Assembly: GCA_023705985.1 (NCBI GenBank)
Contig: BPTO01000019.1
Span: forward strand, 1 to 32,832
Reading direction: 5' to 3'
DNA length: 32,832 bases
Source: Candidatus Heimdallarchaeota archaeon
GTDB taxonomy: Archaea > Asgardarchaeota > Heimdallarchaeia > Heimdallarchaeales > Heimdallarchaeaceae
How positions within the stretch are numbered: position 1 is the stretch's first letter; the number at the start of each line of letters is the position of its first letter. A program made the position numbers and the translations under genes. The notes beneath the pieces are model-generated. The model was given only the letters and a program-made list of their open reading frames with translations, was not told where the DNA came from and did no database searches. Positions 10,184-17,823 of the stretch are shown here, piece by piece.

Positions 10184-11755
10184 CTATTTTTTCTTTGTCT
10201 TCTTTGAGATTATCCTTGTGAGTAATAAGGGAAATATTAGCATTATGAGAATAAATGTGAAGTTTGATTGATTCTTATCTGTAGTAGATTCAACTGAATG
10301 TACGGTAGGTTCATCGAGAGGATATAGATCTTCTGAATTTGCAGAACCATCTATATAATAAGAACCTGTTCCTGACCAATCTGACCAGTAATTACCTTCA
10401 AGTGTTTCAGTACTATACCAATAGTTGTTAGCTCCAGAATCATACGCTTGGGAAGTACCACCAAGGTTATTATCTACAAAAGTATTATGGTGAAAAAGAA
10501 TATCATCAGAAATAGATGAGGAGTATACTCCATATTTTTCATTTTCTTGTAGAAGATTGTAAGTAACGACACAAAAATCAGAAGAGGAAAGATAGATGCC
10601 ATGGTTGCTGTTGTTGTTGCAAGTGTTGTTGGAAACAGTAGAATTACTAGAATAGTAAAGATAGATGCCAATATCGTTGTTATCGCTGCACATGTTATTT
10701 GTAACAGTAGAACTACCAGAATCATCAAGCAAGATGCCTATGCAGTTATTGCTGCAAGTGTTGTTGGAAACAGTAGAACTACCAGAATCATCAAGCACGA
10801 TACCTCGTAAGTTGTTGATACAAGTGTTGTTGGAAACAGTATAATCACTAGAAGACAAAAGATAGATACCTCTGTAATTGTTGATGCAAGTGTTGTTAAT
10901 GACAGTAGAATCACCAGAAGAGGAAAGAGAGATGCCATCCCTGTTGTTGTTGATACAAGTGTTGTTGACAACAGTAGAACCAACAGAAGAGGAAAGAGAG
11001 ATACCAATATCGTTGTTACTACTACAAGTGTTGTTGGAAACAGTAGAAATAGTAGAAGATAAAAGATAGATACCGCTGAAGTTGTTGTTGTAGCAAGTGT
11101 TGTTGGAAACAGTCGAACTACCAGACGAGGATAACAAGATGCCATCGTTGTTATTTTTGCTGCAAGTGTTGTTAGTAACAGTAGAACCATAAGAAAATCG
11201 AAGATAGATACCGCTGAAGTTGTTGTTGTTGCAAGCGTTGTTAGTAACAGTAGAAATACTAGAACATAAAAGTTTGATACCATAGTTATTGTTACTGCAA
11301 GTGTTGTTGGAAACGGTAGAAATACCAGAATTCCAAAGATAGATGCCAATGTCGTTGTTATTGTTGCACGTATTATTATTGACAGTAGCTGTTAAATAAG
11401 CGACATCATCGATATAAATGCCATTGATTAATGCGTCAACATAGCAGTTGCGAACAATGAAATATTTTGTTGTATCAGTAATATAAATACCATTTTGACT
11501 CGTTGTTATAATATTGTAACCCTCAATAAGATAAGGATCCTCGACAGTTCCTGTTCCTGGAAAAACTTCAAAATCGCTATCACTTGTTATTTCAATAGGA
11601 TCATGAGATATTAATGCAAAAGATATATAGTTAGCAGAAGAAGACAATACAGAATCGAATTTGACTGTTGTATTATTATTGCTAAATAAAAATAATATTA
11701 TTAATAAACCTATTAAAAATATATTAGTTATAGTTAAGTGTTTTTTTGACATCAT
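10184..11755 (-). CDS. NosD-like right-handed parallel beta-helix surface protein with C-terminal TM anchor (copy A)
   Basis: N-terminal signal/TM; EDPYLIEGYNI; about 12 tandem NN(T/A/M)C-containing repeats (STVSNNTCSNNN.GI.L); GNYWSDWSGTGSYYIDG..DLYPLDE; C-terminal FPLLLTRIISKKTKKK. Confidence 0.88.
   Translation of the reverse strand: MMSKKHLTITNIFLIGLLIILFLFSNNNTTVKFDSVLSSSANYISFALISHDPIEITSDSDFEVFPGTGTVEDPYLIEGYNIITTSQNGIYITDTTKYFIVRNCYVDALINGIYIDDVAYLTATVNNNTCNNNNDIGIYLWNSGISTVSNNTCSNNNYGIKLLCSSISTVTNNACNNNNFSGIYLRFSYGSTVTNNTCSKNNNDGILLSSSGSSTVSNNTCYNNNFSGIYLLSSTISTVSNNTCSSNNDIGISLSSSVGSTVVNNTCINNNRDGISLSSSGDSTVINNTCINNYRGIYLLSSSDYTVSNNTCINNLRGIVLDDSGSSTVSNNTCSNNCIGILLDDSGSSTVTNNMCSDNNDIGIYLYYSSNSTVSNNTCNNNSNHGIYLSSSDFCVVTYNLLQENEKYGVYSSSISDDILFHHNTFVDNNLGGTSQAYDSGANNYWYSTETLEGNYWSDWSGTGSYYIDGSANSEDLYPLDEPTVHSVESTTDKNQSNFTFILIMLIFPLLLTRIISKKTKKK
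10185..10233. repeat. 49-nt perfect direct repeat, copy 1 (3' end of NosD copy A)
   Basis: 'tattttttctttgtcttctttgagattatccttgtgagtaataagggaa', identical to 11819-11867; encodes the shared LLLTRIISKKTKKK tail. Confidence 0.9.
10600..11400 (-). repeat. Tandem in-frame repeats of roughly 66-72 bp encoding beta-helix coils
   Basis: Recurrent plus-strand core 'caagtgttgttggaaacagtagaa' with variable spacers; encodes STVSNNTC.NNN.GI.L.SS units. Confidence 0.85.
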
Positions 11756-11817
11756 TTCTCCATTATCCCCATTGAAATTCTACTTGATTGACACTTTTTA
11801 AGTTCCACCCCAAATAG

Positions 11818-13506
11818 TTATTTTTTCTTTGTCTTCTTTGAGATTATCCTTGTGAGTAATAAGGGAACTACTAATATTAGAAGAGTAAGTGTGAAGTTTG
11901 ATGGATTTTCATCTGTAGTAGATTCAATTGAAGTGTGTTCAGTTGTAGTATGTTCAAAAACTTCATCAAGAGGGTAAAGATCGAATGCTCCAGCTGAACC
12001 ATCAATATAATAGTAACCTGTTCCCGACCAATCTGACCAAAAATTTCCTTCATTAGTGATTACATCACACCAGATATTATTATTTCCATCATCATACGCT
12101 TGGGAAGTTCCTACTAGATTATTGTCTAAAAAGGTATTATGGTGAATATGATTATTATCAGAACTAGATTCTATGTATATTCCATAACCTTCATTTTCTT
12201 GTAGAAGATTGTAAGTAGCGACACAAAAATCAGAAGAGGAAAGAGAGATACCTTCAAAGTTATTATTGATGCAAGTGTTGTTGGAAACAGTAGAACGGCT
12301 AGTATGGTAAAACCAGATGCCTCCCCTCTCGTTGTTGCTGCAAGTGTTGTTGAAAACAGTAGAATTAACAGAAGTGGAAAGCGAGAGGCCTCTGTGGTTA
12401 TTGATGCAAGTGTTGCTGGAAACAGTAGAACTAATAGAAGTGGAAAGCAAGAGGCCTACAAGATTGTTGTTACATGTGTTATTGGAAATAGTAGAACTAT
12501 CAGAATAGTAAAGCAAAATACCTCTGTAGTTGTTGTTGCAAGTGTTGTCGGAAACAGTAGAGGAAGAAGAAGTGTAGAGAAAGATGCCAGTATCGTTGTT
12601 ATTGTTGCAAGTGTTGTTGAAAACAGTAGAACTAACAGAATTGTCGAGAAAGATGCCAACATCGCCATTGTTGCAAGTGTTGTCAATAATAGTTGAATAT
12701 GTACAAGAGTAGAGAAATAGACCAGTTGTAGCATTATTTAATATTTGGTCACGCACTGTAACATTAGTACAATTGATGAATATTAATTGACCATAAACTG
12801 GTTCAGCAATAATCGTAGATTCAAGGTTAGTGTAAAAACCTAGTTTTTTCCCATTCACCCAATTATTTTCTATAACATACGATAGGTAAGCATCAATGGT
12901 ATATTCGTATATATATAAACCACAATTAGTAAAAGTGTTGTTGGAAATAGTAGAGTTGCCAGAATGCGGAAGCCTGATGCCATAGTGGTTATTATTACTG
13001 CAAGTGTTGTTGGAAATAATAGAATGATCAGAACGATAAAGATTGATGCCACCATAGTCATTGTTGCCACATATGTTGTTGGAAATAGTAGAATTAATAG
13101 AGGAATCAAGCTTGATACCGTCATGTACATTGTTGCTACATGTGTTGTTAGAAACAGTTGCTGTCCCATCAGCTACATTATCGATATAAATACCATCATA
13201 TATTGCGTCAACATAGCAGTTACGAATAATAAAATAATTAGTTGTATTATAGATATAAATTCCAGTATATTCTGTTGTTATAATTTCCAACCCTTCAATA
13301 ATATAAGGATCTTCAGCTGTTCCTGTTCCTAGAAAACCGTAATCGGTGAAATTATCGTCAGAAATTATTTCAATTGATTCATGGGGTGTCAATTCTAATG
13401 AAGGAGGTCTGTAATCATTCTCTTCAGCAGTTATTTGTACATTGACATTTGATGCGTAGATTGACAATGTCAGTATTAGTAAAAATATTGTTGTTTTCTT
13501 TTGCAT
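11818..13506 (-). CDS. NosD-like right-handed parallel beta-helix surface protein with C-terminal TM anchor (copy B)
   Basis: Tandem paralog of 10184..11755 with the same N- and C-terminal motifs. It additionally contains a NosD-type segment NNWVNGKKLGFYTNLESTIIAEPVYGQLIFINCTNVTV. Confidence 0.88.
   Translation of the reverse strand: MQKKTTIFLLILTLSIYASNVNVQITAEENDYRPPSLELTPHESIEIISDDNFTDYGFLGTGTAEDPYIIEGLEIITTEYTGIYIYNTTNYFIIRNCYVDAIYDGIYIDNVADGTATVSNNTCSNNVHDGIKLDSSINSTISNNICGNNDYGGINLYRSDHSIISNNTCSNNNHYGIRLPHSGNSTISNNTFTNCGLYIYEYTIDAYLSYVIENNWVNGKKLGFYTNLESTIIAEPVYGQLIFINCTNVTVRDQILNNATTGLFLYSCTYSTIIDNTCNNGDVGIFLDNSVSSTVFNNTCNNNNDTGIFLYTSSSSTVSDNTCNNNYRGILLYYSDSSTISNNTCNNNLVGLLLSTSISSTVSSNTCINNHRGLSLSTSVNSTVFNNTCSNNERGGIWFYHTSRSTVSNNTCINNNFEGISLSSSDFCVATYNLLQENEGYGIYIESSSDNNHIHHNTFLDNNLVGTSQAYDDGNNNIWCDVITNEGNFWSDWSGTGYYYIDGSAGAFDLYPLDEVFEHTTTEHTSIESTTDENPSNFTLTLLILVVPLLLTRIISKKTKKK
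11819..11867. repeat. 49-nt perfect direct repeat, copy 2 (3' end of NosD copy B)
   Basis: Identical by eye to 10185-10233. Confidence 0.9.
12250..13165 (-). repeat. Tandem in-frame beta-helix repeats in copy B, interrupted by a non-repeat insert at about 12690-12930
   Basis: Same 'aagtgttgttggaaacagtag' core in two blocks flanking the VNGKKL...YGQLIF insert. Confidence 0.82.
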
Positions 13507-13820
13507 AAATTCACACTTAAATAAGCTCTATTATAGGATATATGTTTTGTGATACGGATTCTTCTGTTAATATTCCTAATGCGCATATTTTTCGAGCTTA
13601 TAAACCAAGTTTAGATAATTTAGTAGGGCCATCTGTTCTAATATCTTCCTATCTTCAAAAAATCCTAATTTCTTGGTTTTAGAGCCTTGGTCTATTAGGA
13701 TTTCAAACAACTAAAGATTATTGAGTAGAAATGATTCAGTATAAAACCCACATACAGTTAAAGGTTAAACTGGTTTTATTAGGAAGTTTATCAACGAAAT
13801 TAAAAGCAGAAAACAGTATC

Positions 13821-13830
13821 TTTATAAAAA
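13821..13830 (+). promoter_or_regulatory. Putative archaeal TATA box for the EF-2 paralog
   Basis: 'tttataaaaa' about 46 nt upstream of the ATG at 13876, in an otherwise non-coding gap. Confidence 0.45.
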
Positions 13831-13875
13831 AAAGTTAAGAGCTTCGTATAACTAGATTATTGAAAGGGATAAAGT

Positions 13876-16092
13876 ATGGTTCGCGTAAAGAACGCTGAAG
13901 AAATTAGGGATATGATTAAACATCACCCAATGGATTTAAGACGTGTGTTTACTATTGCAGCTCACATTGACCATGGAAAAACAACCACAAGTGATTTTTT
14001 GCTCAGAAGAGCAGGTTTGATGTCTGATGCTGACGCTGGAAAAAAAGTTATGATGGATAGCGACGAGGAAGAACAAGAAAGAGGAATTACTATTTTTACT
14101 AGTGTTGTTCTACTCAATTACGACTATGGTGACAAACAATATCTTTTTGAGATTAACGATACACCAGGTCATATATCTTTTACAGGAGAGGTGTCTCGTG
14201 CCTTGCGCGGCAGTGATGGTGTCATTCTCTTAGTTGATGCTCTTGAAGGTGTTATGACCCAAACTGAGACTAATATCCGCTTAAGTATAGGCGAGATGTG
14301 TAAACCTGTCTTATTTATCAACAAGGTTGATCGTCTCATTTCTGAATTGCGATTAGCTCCTAAGGATGTCTTTTCTAAGATTGATTCTATTATCTCACAG
14401 GTAAACAGATTAATTAAAGCATGTGCTCCCAAAGAATTGTCTAAAGAATGGCAAGTTTCCTTTGTTAATGATTCCGTCTCTGTTGGAAGCGCAAAAGATG
14501 GCTGGGCTTTTAATATGTCCACCCTTAAACGATTAGAAATCAAACCTCAAGTAGTCTTTGAAAAATATGCCGAAGATAACAAGGATTGGCTAAAGACTGA
14601 ACTTCCTCTCGAAGATCCTCTTCTTGAAATGGTTATTAAACACCTACCCAATCCTGTTGAAGGTCAAAAATTGAAAATCCCTCATATCTGGTCTGGTGAT
14701 CTTGAGAGTGAAGTAGGCAAATCCTTGATAGAATGCGATCCAAACGGACCATTACTAGGTATGATTACAAAAATATTCATAGATCCAAAATCTAAAAGGC
14801 CGACACTTATAGGGCGAGTTTTTTCAGGAACACTTAGGAATTCAGATATATTGTATTTAGTAGGTAAAAAGACTAAGGTAAAAATAAAAAGACTGGGAGT
14901 TATGGAAATTACTGACATTCTTGATGTTGATGAAGTTCCTGCTGGAAACTTATTTGCTATTTATGGTTTTATTTGTCCAGCTGGTGAAACATTCGTTTTA
15001 GATGGTGAGCAGGAGAAAATCACCGTTTTTGAGGAAATCTCTTATGTAGCTGAACCTGTAGTTAGTCGAACAATTAAACCCAAAGATCCAAAAGACATAG
15101 CGAAATTGGGTGAAGTTGTTTCCAAATGGATAATGGCCGATCCAACAGCAACTTTTAGACATGATGAAGAATCAAAAACTTATGTTCTTTCAGGAATTGA
15201 TCCTCTACAAATCGAAATCTTGGTTACAAGAATTCGAGAACAAGTAGAAATAGAAGTCAGTGATCCTATAGTTGTCTATAGAGAACTACCTACGACCAAA
15301 GGAATAGATGTTCATTCAAAATCACCAAATGGTCATAACAGATTGTTAATTCATATAGAACCATTAGATAAAAAAGCTATGGCATTATTCAAGAGTGGAA
15401 AAGTAAACATGGATCAAGACAGAAGGACGAGAGCACAAATTCTACAACAAGAAGCAGGATGGGAAGCAAAAGTAGCTAGAAGGATATGGACAATAAGCGA
15501 GACAAACGTATTAATTGATGCAACAACAGGAGTTCAAAGATTCGATAATATTAAACAATATATCATTCAAGTTTTCATGGATTTCTGCAATGGAGCAACA
15601 CTAGCAAAAGAGCCACTAATGGGAAGTAAATACATCATAACAGATGCAACAGTACACGTAGACCCAGCACACACTGGTTTTACTGAAATTTTTCAAATGG
15701 CTTTAGCTGGTTACCACACAACCTTCCTAACAAGCGATCCCCATATACTAGAACCTATACTAATGATTGATATCAAAGTTCCTTCCAATTATGTAGGTAA
15801 TATGTCCAAAGTTATTACTCAACATCGTGGAATTATTCAAGAAATGACTCAAGACGGTGAAAATACTTTGATAAAAGGAAAAATCCCTACAGCTGAAACA
15901 ATAGATTTAGCAGATGAAATAAGAAGTAACAGCTCGGGAAGAGCTTTCTTTGGTTACCAATTCTTGGGTTTTGAACCAGTGCCTAAAAATCTTGAAAAAG
16001 AATTAATACAAAGTATTAGAGAGAGAAAAGAACTACCTCCAGACATTCCAGATATTTCAAACTGGGATCGATTTATGTACAGACGTACATAA
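13876..16092 (+). CDS. Elongation factor 2 family GTPase, divergent paralog (diphthamide-loop deficient)
   Basis: 738 aa; AHIDHGKTTTSD (G1), ERGITI (G2), DTPGHISF (G3), NKVDRL (G4), domain IV SPNGHNRLLIHIEPL, domain V GRAFFGYQFLGFEPVP. The diphthamide region reads VHVDPAHTGFTE rather than LHxDAIHRGxxQ. Confidence 0.95.
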   Translation: MVRVKNAEEIRDMIKHHPMDLRRVFTIAAHIDHGKTTTSDFLLRRAGLMSDADAGKKVMMDSDEEEQERGITIFTSVVLLNYDYGDKQYLFEINDTPGHISFTGEVSRALRGSDGVILLVDALEGVMTQTETNIRLSIGEMCKPVLFINKVDRLISELRLAPKDVFSKIDSIISQVNRLIKACAPKELSKEWQVSFVNDSVSVGSAKDGWAFNMSTLKRLEIKPQVVFEKYAEDNKDWLKTELPLEDPLLEMVIKHLPNPVEGQKLKIPHIWSGDLESEVGKSLIECDPNGPLLGMITKIFIDPKSKRPTLIGRVFSGTLRNSDILYLVGKKTKVKIKRLGVMEITDILDVDEVPAGNLFAIYGFICPAGETFVLDGEQEKITVFEEISYVAEPVVSRTIKPKDPKDIAKLGEVVSKWIMADPTATFRHDEESKTYVLSGIDPLQIEILVTRIREQVEIEVSDPIVVYRELPTTKGIDVHSKSPNGHNRLLIHIEPLDKKAMALFKSGKVNMDQDRRTRAQILQQEAGWEAKVARRIWTISETNVLIDATTGVQRFDNIKQYIIQVFMDFCNGATLAKEPLMGSKYIITDATVHVDPAHTGFTEIFQMALAGYHTTFLTSDPHILEPILMIDIKVPSNYVGNMSKVITQHRGIIQEMTQDGENTLIKGKIPTAETIDLADEIRSNSSGRAFFGYQFLGFEPVPKNLEKELIQSIRERKELPPDIPDISNWDRFMYRRT

Positions 16093-16229
16093 TCTCTTTT
16101 TCTTCTTTACTTGTTCATCCTCTCATTTTTCTTTCAAACATTATTTCTGAAATCTTCATAAACTCCCCCACCTAAAGGAAGGGGACTTCTGTTGAATTCA
16201 GGTAAAAGATGGTGTGAATATTTTATTTC

Positions 16230-17816
16230 TTACTCTTCTTTTGCACTCAGTTGCTCGCGTAATTTTTGATAGAACAGCTCATCATCTTCCACTGGTGAAA
16301 GTCCACCTTCTGTTACAATCCCAGTTCGTTCCGCTTCTTGGTATTGTCTTTCTACATCTAGCACGGGTTCAATAGCAGATTCTAATCTTGATGAAAGTCT
16401 CTCTTGTATGAAACCTATTAACACTGTAAAGAGAAGTATGAACACTACAATTGGAATAAGTAGCAACACTACTCCTTCTGGTTCATACATTTCTAAGGAA
16501 TTGTATATTGAGGCTGGATAGCGCAGTACAAATAGTAGTACATTTGGATTTAAAATTACATATAATCCAACAATCATTATTCCCACTCTAAACACTACAG
16601 AAACTAACACATAGACAATCGTCATTAGCGGAGATATCGCCACTGAAGCTCCTACTAGCTTGTCATCTATTGTTGAATCACTTGCTACTAGCCCATCATG
16701 ATATCTTTGGAGTCTACTAGTGAGCTTGTCTTTTTGTCCTCCAGGTTTCGCGAACAGTGAATCTGATGCTTTGTCAATCATGAGAGCTACACCTGCAAAA
16801 CCAAATTTTCTTGATACAGAGCTTCCTGTACTTGTGATTGACTTAGAGGCTTGTTTTTCTTCAGAATCTTCTCCTTCTTCAGCCACTTCATGTGTTAACT
16901 TTGCTGGATCAGTAGACGTTATACCTAGCCTGAAATCTTTCAATCTATCTAAAGATCGTAACACACGCTGATGCCTGTTCTGTGTGGGGTTGAGAATCTG
17001 TGAAATATACGATATTTGGAGTGAGATTTCCAAGAACATATACGAAGCTAAAGCTACCATAACAACATTTGAACTAAACATATCTCCGATATTACTGGAA
17101 GGAATGAAGGAAAATACATCTGGAGAATCTTGCCTAAAGAGGAGTTGAACACTGCTATAAAAAACAATAAATTGTGACAGAACAAATGCTGTCGCAGCTG
17201 AACGCATATCAGCACGGAAAATAAAAGCAAGAATAGCTATTCCTAATAGAATAATAGCAAACCAAAGAAGAGATGCACGGTTAATAGTTTTTAATAGATC
17301 CCCTTCCAGACTAAAAATGCTACTGAAGTATCTCGCAAAAGGAGAAAAGAGAAAATCTGGAACTGTAGCGCTAGAAGGAACAGCAAATAGATCATCAAGC
17401 CCTAAATTACTAATCGCATTTTGCATCGCAACAGGAACATCAACATTATTGAAAAGATCAACATTGAGAAAAGCTCTAACAGTATTCAATATAGCTACTG
17501 CATCTTGAGGAGTACCAGCTGCATTAACAATAGGTATCAAAACAAGGAAGGGGAGGGTAAAGAGAACGATTACTATAAGCTGAATGAAAATGAAAATCAT
17601 TTTGAGAGTATCAAGAAGATGACCTTCAGGGAATTTAGCGGTATTATCAAAATCAATAAGATCAAAGAGAGTTATTGATAACCATACAATGGCTCCAACA
17701 GCTATAAGACGACCAATAACGTTAGTTGCCATAGTTTGCATGCGAGCACCACGGAGACGTCGCTGGACACCGCGGATGCCGAGGTCAATGAAACCAGAAT
17801 CTGAGAGAGAGTCCAT
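16230..17816 (-). CDS. Multi-TM membrane protein of the MoxR/DUF58 operon
   Basis: 528 aa, several hydrophobic helices and a charged cytoplasmic tail; starts 8 nt after the DUF58 gene ends. Confidence 0.8.
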   Translation of the reverse strand: MDSLSDSGFIDLGIRGVQRRLRGARMQTMATNVIGRLIAVGAIVWLSITLFDLIDFDNTAKFPEGHLLDTLKMIFIFIQLIVIVLFTLPFLVLIPIVNAAGTPQDAVAILNTVRAFLNVDLFNNVDVPVAMQNAISNLGLDDLFAVPSSATVPDFLFSPFARYFSSIFSLEGDLLKTINRASLLWFAIILLGIAILAFIFRADMRSAATAFVLSQFIVFYSSVQLLFRQDSPDVFSFIPSSNIGDMFSSNVVMVALASYMFLEISLQISYISQILNPTQNRHQRVLRSLDRLKDFRLGITSTDPAKLTHEVAEEGEDSEEKQASKSITSTGSSVSRKFGFAGVALMIDKASDSLFAKPGGQKDKLTSRLQRYHDGLVASDSTIDDKLVGASVAISPLMTIVYVLVSVVFRVGIMIVGLYVILNPNVLLFVLRYPASIYNSLEMYEPEGVVLLLIPIVVFILLFTVLIGFIQERLSSRLESAIEPVLDVERQYQEAERTGIVTEGGLSPVEDDELFYQKLREQLSAKEE

Positions 17817-17823
17817 ACCATAA

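Noticed and set aside
10174-10184. GACCGCGGGTC mini-palindrome at the stop of NosD copy A as a terminator
   Set aside because: The stem is only 4 bp and there is no conserved counterpart after copy B; too weak to call.
10601-11349. Antisense and out-of-frame ORFs over NosD copy A (10601..10810 +, 10738..11349 -, 10878..11069 +, 10474..10728 -)
   Set aside because: They arise because the repeat unit is a multiple of three and low in stop codons in several frames; the products are low-complexity V/T/L repeats, and the frame with signal peptide, beta-helix motifs and anchor is clearly the real one.
10600-11400. Regular repeats with variable spacers resembling a CRISPR array
   Set aside because: Repeat cores vary, keep the reading frame, encode a beta-helix protein with signal peptide and anchor, and no cas genes are near.
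12304-13332. Alternative ORFs over NosD copy B (12304..12696 +, 12317..12508 +, 12456..12734 -, 12870..13169 -, 12964..13332 +)
   Set aside because: Same repeat-driven artefact as in copy A.
14169-14918. Minus-strand ORFs antisense to EF-2 (14169..14543, 14682..14918)
   Set aside because: Complete overlap with a strongly conserved EF-2 coding frame; no recognisable domains.
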